From: Lachnospiraceae bacterium
Lineage (GTDB): Bacteria > Bacillota > Clostridia > Lachnospirales > Lachnospiraceae
Length of the DNA stretch: 64,000 nucleotides
Reading direction: 5' to 3'
Assembly (NCBI GenBank): GCA_017461045.1
Contig: JAFTZJ010000054.1
Location: 1 to 64,000 of the forward strand
Below the pieces are notes generated by a model. The model did not search any database, had not been told where the DNA came from, and saw only the letters and a list, made by a program, of their open reading frames with translations. Below are positions 18,267 through 26,832 of the stretch, piece after piece (within the stretch, counting starts at the first letter, position 1; every line of letters starts with the position of its first letter). The position numbers were made by a program, and so were the translations under genes.

Positions 18267-19565
18267 CTACATTACGCATCTTCTACCGATCGAATCATAT
18301 ACCATTCCGGTTCCTTCAAAATCTGATACTTTATAGCAATTTCTACCATCAATGATAATTGCCTTCTTCATTAAGTCTTTATATAATCGAACATCAAATT
18401 GGGTTACAGCCTCCCACTCTGTAAAAATCAAGCACAGGTCTGCATCTCGAATAGTATCCTCAATGGTATCATAATACGCAATTCCTTCCGGAATCTTCTT
18501 CTTAAAGTTCTTAACACCTACCGGATCCCAAGCCTTTACCTTGGCGCCATCATCGATTAGAAGCGGTATATTCACAAGAGATGGTGCTTCCCGTAAATCA
18601 TCTGTGCCCGGCTTGAAAGTTAACCCTAATACAGCAACTGTCAGACCTTCGAAATCATCATAATACTTTCTTGCTTTCTTAATGAGCTTGAACTTCTGAC
18701 TTTCATTCACTTCAATGGCAGCCTTGATTGTCTTAATCTCATTATCATTGAAGCTTGCCAACCAACTTAAAGCCTTGGTGTCTTTCGGAAAACAAGAACC
18801 GCCATACCCAATACCGGATTTTAAGAACTTGTTACCAATTCGGGTATCATATCCCATACCTTCCGCAACATCTTCCACATCTGCTCCTACTATTTCACAC
18901 AAGTTGGCAATCTCATTAATATAAGATATCTTTAATGCAAGGAAATCATTGGATGCATACTTAATCATCTCTGCACTTCTACGATTAGTTACCAGCTTCG
19001 GTGCATCAAATCCTGCATATACACGTTTCAACACCTCACCTGCTTCCGGAGTCTCTACACCAATGACTATACGTGCTGCATGTAAGGTATCCCTTACTGC
19101 GGTACCCTGTGCTAAGAATTCCGGATTAGAAGCTACTGTCACCACTACATCCTTTGCCAAATGGCTCTGGATATAAGTTTCTACTTTATCATTGGTACCG
19201 ATTGGTACTGTGGACTTCACTACTACAACGCAATCCCGTTCTACAGATTCCGCAATCTGTCTTGCCACAGTATACACATAAGATAAATTGGCAGAACCAT
19301 CCTTCTTCTCCGGTGTACCTACCCCAATGAAAATTACTTCCGCATCCTGATATGCAGTCTTATAATCCGTTGTAAAGGTAAGACAATCCATACTTTCCTT
19401 CATGAGTTCCTCTAACCCCGCCTCATAAATGGGTGAAACTCCCTGTCGCATGATTTCTACCTTCTTCTCATCTACATCTACACATGTAACCTGATGTCCT
19501 TTACTTGCCAGACATACACCGGTTACTAACCCAACATAACCTGTACCTGCCACTGCAATCTTCAT
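18267..19565 (-). CDS. ugd: UDP-glucose 6-dehydrogenase
   Basis: 432 residues. Oxidises UDP-glucose twice to UDP-glucuronate with NAD. The N-terminal Rossmann motif is KIAVAGTGYVGLVTGVCLA; EVIFIGVGTPEKKDG, VVKSTVPIGTND and NPEFLAQGTAV are family blocks. The catalytic Cys lies in GYGGSCFPKDTKAL (about 258). The C-terminal domain has VLGLTFKPGTDDLREAPS. RBS AAAGGAGGA. The last gene of the long leftward unit, 1 base after the GT2 stop and before the shared terminator. Supplies a uronic acid, so the surface polymer may be acidic. Confidence 0.96.
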   Translation of the reverse strand: MKIAVAGTGYVGLVTGVCLASKGHQVTCVDVDEKKVEIMRQGVSPIYEAGLEELMKESMDCLTFTTDYKTAYQDAEVIFIGVGTPEKKDGSANLSYVYTVARQIAESVERDCVVVVKSTVPIGTNDKVETYIQSHLAKDVVVTVASNPEFLAQGTAVRDTLHAARIVIGVETPEAGEVLKRVYAGFDAPKLVTNRRSAEMIKYASNDFLALKISYINEIANLCEIVGADVEDVAEGMGYDTRIGNKFLKSGIGYGGSCFPKDTKALSWLASFNDNEIKTIKAAIEVNESQKFKLIKKARKYYDDFEGLTVAVLGLTFKPGTDDLREAPSLVNIPLLIDDGAKVKAWDPVGVKNFKKKIPEGIAYYDTIEDTIRDADLCLIFTEWEAVTQFDVRLYKDLMKKAIIIDGRNCYKVSDFEGTGMVYDSIGRRCVM

Positions 19566-19566
19566 C

Positions 19567-20274
19567 TTATTGTCCTCCTTTTATCCTCATGCCAAACAGG
19601 CGGAACAATGTCTTAATGTAACTGATAATAAATGGAATCAACCGACGTTTGGACTCTCCGTACAAACGCTTATTAAAAGATATTGGACTCTCGCCAATCC
19701 GAAACTCTTTCTTGCCAACCAAGAGCTTTAATTTCAGAAGTATTTCTTCCAACACATCATAATTGGTACAGGTTAACGTAATCTGCTTTAATTGCTCTGT
19801 TTTGTAGATACGATAATTGGTGGACATATCCTTCACCTTAATTCCCAAGCATACGCGATAGGCGGTATTCAACATCCACGACATAATCTGAGAACTCTTG
19901 GCATCAGAGGTTTGTCCTCCCTTTACATATCGTGACCCAATTACCACGTCATAGCCTTCCATAAACTTCTCATATATAGCCGGGATATGAGCTGGATCGT
20001 GAGAACCATCACTATCCAAAGCCAGCATCTTATCCATAGTAGCCATCTGAATTCCCTTACGATAAGCACCACCAAAACCCGGTTCTTCTTGATTGTAATA
20101 TTTGGCACCTACTTCTTCGCATAATTCTTTGGTATTATCCAAAGGTTCCTTGGTGTCAATTACAAGAAACTCATATTCTTCTCCGGTTTTCTCCAATGCC
20201 TCTTTTAGCTTTGGAAATAACACTCTTAAATTCTCTTCTTCTTTATATGCCAGAAGCATTACACTAATTCCCAC
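19567..20274 (-). CDS. Dolichol-phosphate mannosyltransferase-like GT2
   Basis: 235 residues from the GTG at 20274, which has AGGAGAG 6 bases upstream; an ATG 33 bases further up has no RBS. The GT2 domain covers the whole protein: GISVMLLAYKEEENLRVLFP, then the metal-binding LALDSDGSHDPAHIPAIYEKF (split as LALDSDGS and DPAHIP), GSRYVKGGQ and STNYRIYK. It has no C-terminal TM segment, unlike the GtrB-type genes in this locus, so it may use a soluble donor with a lipid acceptor. It lies between the epimerase and ugd genes; substrate unknown. Confidence 0.82.
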   Translation of the reverse strand: MGISVMLLAYKEEENLRVLFPKLKEALEKTGEEYEFLVIDTKEPLDNTKELCEEVGAKYYNQEEPGFGGAYRKGIQMATMDKMLALDSDGSHDPAHIPAIYEKFMEGYDVVIGSRYVKGGQTSDAKSSQIMSWMLNTAYRVCLGIKVKDMSTNYRIYKTEQLKQITLTCTNYDVLEEILLKLKLLVGKKEFRIGESPISFNKRLYGESKRRLIPFIISYIKTLFRLFGMRIKGGQ

Positions 20275-20326
20275 TTTTCGCTCTCCTCTTCTCTGTTTAC
20301 AACACATATATTGCTATATCACTTAT

Positions 20327-21247
20327 TTATACTTTTTGTTGTACAATAATATTTTCTATTCCCTTTTCAAACTCTACCTGTGGCAAAAAACCGGTATCAT
20401 TCTGTAATTGTCCGATATCTGCACACAAATACATTACCTGTTTTTCTCCATAAGGTACAGATCCCAATGCAAGTTCAGCACCGGGTTTAACAACATCACG
20501 GATGGTTTCTATGTATTCTTTCAACGGTTTTGCTTTACCACTACCCAATACATATATACTTCCATCTTTTCCTTGCTGACCAATCATTCGAAACGCTCTC
20601 GCTGCATCACCGCTATACAAATAATCCCACATTTGTTCTCCCTTGGTAAACTGTGGAACTTCACCACATTGCAGTTTCTGAATTGTAGACATAACCATGC
20701 TCTGCAATCCATCATTCGGTCCGTATATACTTAATATCCGCACCCAGATATGTTCTAAGCCCAATTGATGTGCATATTCTCGGCTCATCTGACCTGCACA
20801 CAGCTTTCCTATACCATACCCCATTTCCGGGAATGTCGGTGTGTCCGGTTGCAATGCACCTTCTACCCGTCCATATTCTGCCTGTGAACCGGCACCAACA
20901 AAAGTATGACAGCCAAAACGTTTTGCCACACCAACAGCATCTAATGCATATTGTACATTTCGGTTTTGCAGATACATATCGTTTCTGGCAGTCCCTGTAG
21001 TACCTTCCCATGCAAAATGATAGAATACATCATATTCTTTTCCTGTTGTATTCTCGATACCGGCTAATTTATCTAACGGACAATCCATTAATTTTACCAA
21101 CGGATGTTTTGGAATATTAGTATTCCGTGGTGAACCATCCCTTACAAATACAAGCACTTCTATATTATGATTAATGCATTCCTGTATCAAAGCCGTTCCC
21201 ACAGAACCTGTAGCACCGGTTATAATGATACGTTTGATTTCTTTCAT
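20327..21247 (-). CDS. NAD(P)-dependent sugar epimerase/reductase (possible CDP-sugar ketoreductase)
   Basis: 306 residues, extended SDR fold. RIIITGATGSVGTALIQE gives the GxxGxxG motif (about 6-23). AGSQAEYG and YGIGKLCAG (about 143-151) supply the active-site Tyr and Lys; RILSIYGPND and DYLYSGDAARA follow. It is closest in layout to reductases that finish CDP-3,6-dideoxyhexoses (abequose synthase) or to YerF of CDP-yersiniose synthesis. I infer that role because rfbFGH and a TPP enzyme share the locus. A 4-epimerase acting on another nucleotide sugar is an alternative. RBS TAGGAGAA. Confidence 0.75.
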   Translation of the reverse strand: MKEIKRIIITGATGSVGTALIQECINHNIEVLVFVRDGSPRNTNIPKHPLVKLMDCPLDKLAGIENTTGKEYDVFYHFAWEGTTGTARNDMYLQNRNVQYALDAVGVAKRFGCHTFVGAGSQAEYGRVEGALQPDTPTFPEMGYGIGKLCAGQMSREYAHQLGLEHIWVRILSIYGPNDGLQSMVMSTIQKLQCGEVPQFTKGEQMWDYLYSGDAARAFRMIGQQGKDGSIYVLGSGKAKPLKEYIETIRDVVKPGAELALGSVPYGEKQVMYLCADIGQLQNDTGFLPQVEFEKGIENIIVQQKV

Positions 21248-21257
21248 CTAAATTCTC

Positions 21258-22280
21258 CTAACGGCTTACTCTACCGGAGCCATCCCCTTCTGCTAATTTC
21301 AGAACCTCTTCTACAGATACCTGATTAAAATCGCCCTCAATGCTATGCTTCAGACAACTTGCTGCTACTGCGAATTCAATCGTTTTCTGGCAATCAAATC
21401 CCTGCATCTGTGCATATATTAAACCAGCACCAAAGGAATCGCCTCCGCCAACACGATCTACTATATGCATATCATATTCCCGACTTTGATAAAATGCGTT
21501 TCCATCATACAGCAAAGCCGACCACTTATTATCCGATGCACTTATGGATTTTCGAAGTGTAATGGCTACTTTCTCCAAATCAAACCGCTGACATAATTGG
21601 GTAGCCACACTTTCGTAACCCTTGGTATCAATTACTCCTGCCGTTACATCTGTATCATCTGCAGTTATACCAAACACATCTGCCGCATCTTCTTCATTAG
21701 CAATGACTACATCAATATAATCCATCAGTTGCCCCATAACTTTACCAGCCTGTTCTTTTGACCAAAGTTTCTTACGATAATTCAAATCACAACTGATTTT
21801 TATCCCTTTTTTCTTCGCAACCTTACATGCATTTTCACAGATTTTTGCAACATTTTCACCTAATGCAGGTGTAATACCGGTAAAATGAAACCATTCTGCA
21901 TCTTCGAAAATTACATCCCAGTCGAAATCATTTACATCGGCTTCCTGAATAGAGGAATGTGCACGGTCATAAATTACTAATGACGGTCGTTGACTGGCAC
22001 CTTTTTCCAGATAATAAATACCGATACGTTCACCGCCGCGTACAATCTGCCGTGTATCCACACCGTATCTTCGCATTGAATTTACGGCAGCATCGCCAAT
22101 TTGATGACTTGGTAATTTAGTTACAAATGCAGTATCCAATCCATAATTTGATAACGAAACAGCAACATTTGCTTCCGCTCCGCCATAGGTTGCTCCAAAT
22201 GATTCCGCTTGCACAAAACGATAATATCCTTCCGGCGCTAATCGCAACATCAATTCTCCAAACGTTACTACCTTTGCCAT
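21258..22280 (-). CDS. PfkB-family sugar kinase, 2-keto-3-deoxygluconate kinase type
   Basis: 340 residues of ribokinase fold. Start motif VVTFGELMLRLAPEGYYRF; sugar-binding YGGAEANVAVSLSNYG (about 32-47); the catalytic Asp and anion hole in DRVGGGDSFGAGLIYA (about 273-288). The N-terminal pattern is that of KdgK, which phosphorylates 2-keto-3-deoxygluconate. No other pectin or uronate catabolic gene is nearby. It is embedded 15 bases after an aldolase gene in a nucleotide-sugar cluster, so it more likely phosphorylates a keto-deoxy sugar intermediate made for surface glycan synthesis. The true substrate is unknown. Confidence 0.8.
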   Translation of the reverse strand: MAKVVTFGELMLRLAPEGYYRFVQAESFGATYGGAEANVAVSLSNYGLDTAFVTKLPSHQIGDAAVNSMRRYGVDTRQIVRGGERIGIYYLEKGASQRPSLVIYDRAHSSIQEADVNDFDWDVIFEDAEWFHFTGITPALGENVAKICENACKVAKKKGIKISCDLNYRKKLWSKEQAGKVMGQLMDYIDVVIANEEDAADVFGITADDTDVTAGVIDTKGYESVATQLCQRFDLEKVAITLRKSISASDNKWSALLYDGNAFYQSREYDMHIVDRVGGGDSFGAGLIYAQMQGFDCQKTIEFAVAASCLKHSIEGDFNQVSVEEVLKLAEGDGSGRVSR

Positions 22281-22295
22281 TTTACTCTTCCTCTC

Positions 22296-23876
22296 CTATT
22301 CTACAGTTCCATAATGAGTCGGTGTTAAGAACTGCAACTGAATCTTCTTCTTAATTTGTTCCATTTCTGCCGAAATTAATCGATTACGTTTCTCTGCTTC
22401 AGTTGAAAAATCATAGTCCAAATTCCGGTCGAAATAATCTCCGTTTTGAATTCCGGAGTAGCCGTCCATTCCTGCAATACGAACCTGTTTTACACCGATT
22501 GCAATCAACAGTTTCAATGCCATTACACCTGAATTATCAATAATCTCTGACTCTGCTGAGGTATAACTTGCAAAATTCACCATATAATCATATTGCTCTG
22601 CCTCTTTCATATTCGAGGTAATAATACAGGTTGCATTTGTCTTTCCTTCTATTTTGTTATAACGACGCATATTACTGCTAAAAATATACTGAATCGGGTA
22701 TTCTTCTTCTGCAAAATTTACCGCAATTACCACTGTGTCCGGTTCCTGTAATGCTTTTTCAATAACAGCCTTACAATCCAATAAGCTTTTCCCCGGTGCC
22801 AACAGTAAAACATTCTTACCATCAAATTCCGCTGACAGCTTCTTGATAGTCTCTCTGTCATCAATAAAACTCTCTTGATATTCCCGATAATACTTTTCTG
22901 CCTTCTCTTTGCTGAAATTGGCTTTTTCTTCCTTTGGAATACTCCGTAACAATTCATTGAAGGAACGAACTGTTAAGCTATCCTTTTCTTCTAAATATAC
23001 TGCATAATTCGGATGACAGCCTGCATTTGCCGACAGATATAGCGGCAAAGAATACCCCCAGAATTTCGCTTTATAAATATCATTCAGATACTCATCCATA
23101 ATTTCCAACATAGGTTCAATGCGATAATGAGTATCATAATTCTCATTCATATACTCTGCAAACAATTCCAAATTCAAATTGCCGGCACCACGTCCCATAC
23201 CAAATACACATGCATCGATACAGATATCCCGTTTCAAATTCAGCTCTACTAATGCCTCTGCATTACCAAATGCCTGTTGCAAATTATTATGAGCATGATA
23301 ACATAAGGCAATTCCTTCTGCCATATTATTATCTGCCAGATATGCCAAACGAAGAAATTGTTTCCGTTTAATCAAACCAAATGTATCAACAATGGTCATT
23401 GCATATGGACGTAGCACATTAAATCGCTCAATTGCCTCAATGAACTCCTTGTCCGTATACAAATCCGTTCCAACAAAATTCACAAACAACATATACCCCA
23501 ATTCCATAATCCGCTGACAATAGGTATATGCTTCTTCTATTTTGTCTTTCTTAAAAATCACTCGAATTCCTTCAATCGAAGTACCATCACAAGGTGTAAT
23601 ACGTTCCAAAGGAATCGGAGCACTCATATCCAACATTCCTACATAAATCATTTTCTCCGCTTTCGGCTGTATTACATCCCTTATAGACTCTATATCAGGA
23701 AATACGGCACGGTCTTTATCATAGGTATCTCCTTTAATAAATCCCACTTCATACATTTCAATTCCGGTTTGTACAATCTTTTGACTAAATCCTTTTATCG
23801 TCTCTTCTCCAAAACGCCAGTCATTTACATAACCGCCATCTCTGAGTGTACAATCCAGCAAACTAATTTTTCCCAT
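22296..23876 (-). CDS. HMGL-type aldolase with an extra C-terminal domain
   Basis: 526 residues from the ATG at 23876, which has AGGAGG 6 bases upstream (an in-frame codon at 23894 lacks one). Residues about 1-290 form a TIM barrel of the HMG-CoA lyase/4-hydroxy-2-oxovalerate aldolase group. LLDCTLRDGGYVNDWRF carries the metal Asp and catalytic Arg; LCYHAHNNLQQAFGNAEAL gives the HxH metal ligands. A C-terminal domain at about 355-515 has a Rossmann-like start (DGKNVLLLAPGKSLLD) and an end, VKQVRIAGMDGYSG, that resembles proteins which handle surface-sugar intermediates. It is paired with the TPP enzyme gene 26 bases upstream. It may make or cleave a carbon-carbon bond in an unusual sugar; substrates unknown. 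Confidence 0.8.
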   Translation of the reverse strand: MGKISLLDCTLRDGGYVNDWRFGEETIKGFSQKIVQTGIEMYEVGFIKGDTYDKDRAVFPDIESIRDVIQPKAEKMIYVGMLDMSAPIPLERITPCDGTSIEGIRVIFKKDKIEEAYTYCQRIMELGYMLFVNFVGTDLYTDKEFIEAIERFNVLRPYAMTIVDTFGLIKRKQFLRLAYLADNNMAEGIALCYHAHNNLQQAFGNAEALVELNLKRDICIDACVFGMGRGAGNLNLELFAEYMNENYDTHYRIEPMLEIMDEYLNDIYKAKFWGYSLPLYLSANAGCHPNYAVYLEEKDSLTVRSFNELLRSIPKEEKANFSKEKAEKYYREYQESFIDDRETIKKLSAEFDGKNVLLLAPGKSLLDCKAVIEKALQEPDTVVIAVNFAEEEYPIQYIFSSNMRRYNKIEGKTNATCIITSNMKEAEQYDYMVNFASYTSAESEIIDNSGVMALKLLIAIGVKQVRIAGMDGYSGIQNGDYFDRNLDYDFSTEAEKRNRLISAEMEQIKKKIQLQFLTPTHYGTVE

Positions 23877-23902
23877 TTCAAACCTCCTAAGCATAACACT
23901 TG

Positions 23903-25747
23903 TTATGCCTCTTCCACCGGCTTAATATACAAATTCTCCAACAATTCTTCTCTTGGCAGGAATGGTGCCAAATCCTCTAACGGCGGGCTAACCAAGGTTC
24001 CATCCGGTAATCGCTTGGTACTACTCTTCGGCTCCCATACCTGAACTGTATCCGTAAATATTTCACAGAACGCAAAACCCGGTTGCTTCAGGACTTCTTC
24101 TACTACTGTCTTCATTTCGTCATTGCTATGGGCACTATAATACGGATAACCAAATGCTTCCGCAATCTTCTTATACTCAGGGAATGACAAGTCTTGCGAC
24201 TCCGGTCCGATTCCTATTTTGCAATGGTCAGCAAACAAATTATTCTGTGTCAGACGGATTGAATGATAACCTTCGTTGTTAATCAAAAAAACCTTGATTG
24301 GCAAACGATTCGTTACAATTGTCTGTAATTCCTGCAGATTCATCATAATAGAACCATCACCTTCCAGACAAATGGTTTCCTTTCGTCCTCCTGCTATACA
24401 TAATCCGATTGCTGCCGGCAAACCATATCCCATACTGGCTACTGCACTATTAATAATAAATCTGGTACCTTTCTTTATCATATAATTCTGGTGTCCTACT
24501 ACACAACAAGCACCATTCGATACCGCAGTCAGACTATCCTCCGGTAACTGACTACTTAGATGACGAATAAATGCAAATACATTGGCAGTTCCTTCATCTG
24601 CATCCCAATGTCTCTGTAAAGTAACCGGATACTTCGCTTTCCAATTCTGACAGATTTCCAACCACTCTTGATTCATAAATACTGTACCGGTTTCTTTTTC
24701 CAAACAAGCATTCATAGTGTGCAGAAAATCTTTTGCATCTGCCCATACCGGCATATCAACATGGATGGTATGCTTCTTCATCTCTGCCGCATCTACATCC
24801 ACCATAATCACTTCAGCTTCCCGTGCCCAAGTGTTAAAGCTATAACCGGTTTGACGAATGGAAATTCTGGTTCCGATTGCTAATAACAAATCCGCATTCT
24901 GTACTGCAAAATTACCGGCTCTGTCACCCATATTACCGCCACGGCCTACATACAATGGATGTTCGTCTTCAATCAAATCCACACTATTCCAATAGGTTGC
25001 AATCGGTACATTCAACACTTCAATTGCTTTTCGAAATTCTTCAAATCCACCGGATAAGCGAACACCTCCACCAGCATAGATTACCGGTCTTTTTGCTTTA
25101 CGAAGCTTCTCAATAATTGTTTCTACCACTTCCACAGATACCTTTGGTGGCAATGCTGCATCATCCTCAGTTGGGTCGTATCCTTCTAATTCATCGGTTT
25201 CAATATATCCACCTTGGAAATTTACCGGAACATCAATCCAAACAGGTCCCGGACGACCGGTGGTTGCCAAATGCCATCCCTTTTCCAATGCATAACGAAT
25301 CTGCTTTGGATCTTCAATCATAGTTGCATATTTACACATTGGTTCCACAGACTTTACAATATCATATTCCTGATCACCAACTGCACGTAGTGGCAGACCA
25401 TCTGTAAACTGCTGTGCATATCTGGCTGTGGTATCATAACGAACCTGTCCGGAAATAACGAACATCGGAATTGAATCTAACCAACCACCCACAACACCGG
25501 TAATTGCATTCGTACCACCCGGTCCGGTTGTTACACATAATGCAGCAATCCGATTATCCAAGCGGGCGTACGCTTCTGCCGCAATGGCACAAGCCTGTTC
25601 ATGATGGTTGTAGGTTACTTTTAATCCTTCTTTATGTCCGAACGCATCATTCAAATGCATGGCACCACCGACTACTACACTAAAACAATCCGTCACACCA
25701 TGTGCTACCAAGAAATCTGCTATATAATCTGCCAAACGTTGTTTCAT
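23903..25747 (-). CDS. Thiamine-diphosphate enzyme of the acetolactate synthase fold (YerE-like candidate)
   Basis: 614 residues with the three-domain layout of acetolactate synthase large subunits. The cofactor-activating Glu is E50 in YNHHEQACA; the central domain carries KRPVIYAGGGVRLSGG; the TPP-binding segment GDGSIMMNLQELQT (about 462) ends in INNEGYHS. Family members transfer a two-carbon unit from pyruvate to an acceptor. In Yersinia, YerE adds it to C-4 of a CDP-3,6-dideoxy-4-keto-sugar. Placement among rfbFGH, a sugar kinase, an aldolase and an SDR reductase, and absence of an IlvN regulatory subunit or other branched-chain amino acid genes, argue for sugar branching here. A catabolic role (IolD-like) is an alternative. 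Confidence 0.82.
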   Translation of the reverse strand: MKQRLADYIADFLVAHGVTDCFSVVVGGAMHLNDAFGHKEGLKVTYNHHEQACAIAAEAYARLDNRIAALCVTTGPGGTNAITGVVGGWLDSIPMFVISGQVRYDTTARYAQQFTDGLPLRAVGDQEYDIVKSVEPMCKYATMIEDPKQIRYALEKGWHLATTGRPGPVWIDVPVNFQGGYIETDELEGYDPTEDDAALPPKVSVEVVETIIEKLRKAKRPVIYAGGGVRLSGGFEEFRKAIEVLNVPIATYWNSVDLIEDEHPLYVGRGGNMGDRAGNFAVQNADLLLAIGTRISIRQTGYSFNTWAREAEVIMVDVDAAEMKKHTIHVDMPVWADAKDFLHTMNACLEKETGTVFMNQEWLEICQNWKAKYPVTLQRHWDADEGTANVFAFIRHLSSQLPEDSLTAVSNGACCVVGHQNYMIKKGTRFIINSAVASMGYGLPAAIGLCIAGGRKETICLEGDGSIMMNLQELQTIVTNRLPIKVFLINNEGYHSIRLTQNNLFADHCKIGIGPESQDLSFPEYKKIAEAFGYPYYSAHSNDEMKTVVEEVLKQPGFAFCEIFTDTVQVWEPKSSTKRLPDGTLVSPPLEDLAPFLPREELLENLYIKPVEEA

Positions 25748-25749
25748 CT

Positions 25750-26700
25750 CTATATCTCCTCATCGTTAAAATTCAAACGTTCTTCTTCTACTACCAATGG
25801 TCGGTTCATCATTCGTTCATTAATGCTTAATACATATTCTCCGATTAAACCAATGAAGAATAACTGTATGGAACCAAGTATAAACATACCAATCAAAATC
25901 GGCGCCATTCCGGCTTGGAAACTGTCCCACATTACCAATTTCAAAATCAAATAAATCAATGCCAGCAGCATACTCAGTGCACCACACCCGCACCCGGCAA
26001 AAGTTGCAATCCGCAAACCTATTTTAGTATAAGAGGTAATGCTTAACATAGCTGCATCGTACAATGTATAAAAATTGTTATGAGTCTTACCCGCTCTTCG
26101 TTGCGGTTGAACATACGGTATTTCTTTCCGTTTAAATCCAAGTTCCGCTACAATTCCTCGTAAAAACGGCTTTGGATCCTTCAAATCACGTAATACATTT
26201 ACAAATTCCTTATCGTACAAACCAGAACCGGTAAAGTGTTCAATCTGCTCTACATCAGAAAACTTCTTTATCATTCTATAATAGATGCTTCGTAGCAAAT
26301 ACATGATTTTATTCTCTTTACTGCTTGTCTTAATACCGATTACTATCTTATAACCATTTTCCCATTCCTTAATATATTGCGGAATTAATTCAATCGGATC
26401 CTGAAAATCACATACCATAGAAATGGTACAGTCACCGGTTGTCTGTAAGATTCCATAATAAGGAGAATTGAACTGGCCGAAGTTCTTAGCATTAAATATG
26501 GCTTTAATATTCGAATTCTTACTACATATCTCACGTAACAACTCTCTGGTACGATCTCTCGAATCATTATCGATAAATACCAATTCGTAATTATAATTCG
26601 TTAACTCTGTTTCAAACAAGTTAACAATTGCCTCACTCATTGGCACTACATTCTCTTCTTCGTTATAACAAGGAATTAATATGCTAATTGTCTTTTTCAT
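25750..26700 (-). CDS. GtrB-like undecaprenyl-phosphate glycosyltransferase
   Basis: 316 residues from the ATG at 26700; a GTG 15 bases upstream is in frame but lacks an RBS. GT2 domain: ISILIPCYNEEENVVPM, FIDNDSRDRT, NFGQFNSPYYGIL and the metal site VCDFQDPIELIP. Two TM segments follow at about 225-255 and 262-290, then the GEYVLSINERMMNRP tail. This is the GtrB/YfdH/ArnC architecture that loads a sugar on undecaprenyl phosphate. Together with the GtrA-type and GT-C genes upstream it could form a three-part decoration system. It overlaps nothing but is only 2 bases from the TPP enzyme start. Confidence 0.88.
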   Translation of the reverse strand: MKKTISILIPCYNEEENVVPMSEAIVNLFETELTNYNYELVFIDNDSRDRTRELLREICSKNSNIKAIFNAKNFGQFNSPYYGILQTTGDCTISMVCDFQDPIELIPQYIKEWENGYKIVIGIKTSSKENKIMYLLRSIYYRMIKKFSDVEQIEHFTGSGLYDKEFVNVLRDLKDPKPFLRGIVAELGFKRKEIPYVQPQRRAGKTHNNFYTLYDAAMLSITSYTKIGLRIATFAGCGCGALSMLLALIYLILKLVMWDSFQAGMAPILIGMFILGSIQLFFIGLIGEYVLSINERMMNRPLVVEEERLNFNDEEI

Positions 26701-26750
26701 TTCTCTACGCCTCACATCATCGTATAAAAGTTCAATATTACCATAAACAT

Positions 26751-26778
26751 ATCATATTTTACCCTTATTTGCAATCAA
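26751..26778 (-). promoter_or_regulatory. Sigma-A promoter for the GtrB-like to ugd unit
   Basis: The minus strand reads TTGATT (26773-26778), a 16-base spacer and TATGAT (26751-26756), about 50 bases before the GT2 start and directly after a terminator. It would drive a seven-gene unit down to 18267. Confidence 0.55.
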
Positions 26779-26789
26779 TACACATGAAC

Positions 26790-26829
26790 AAAACGGGAGC
26801 CTTTGGTTGATACCAAATGCTCCCGTTTT
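26790..26829 (-). terminator. Rho-independent terminator after the GT-C gene
   Basis: Stem AAAACGGGAGC/GCTCCCGTTTT (26790-26800 with 26819-26829), with an inner TTTGGT/ACCAAA pairing. It starts 4 bases after the stop of the leftward GT-C gene. The minus-strand exit is TTTTG, a short T run. Confidence 0.82.
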
Positions 26830-26832
26830 ATT

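Noticed and set aside
21258..22280. KDG kinase as part of pectin or uronate catabolism
   Set aside because: No aldolase of KDPG type, isomerase or transporter is adjacent; neighbours are nucleotide-sugar genes.
23903..25747. Housekeeping acetolactate synthase (ilvB)
   Set aside because: No ilvN, ilvC or other branched-chain amino acid gene nearby; context is sugar synthesis. Kept as an alternative only.
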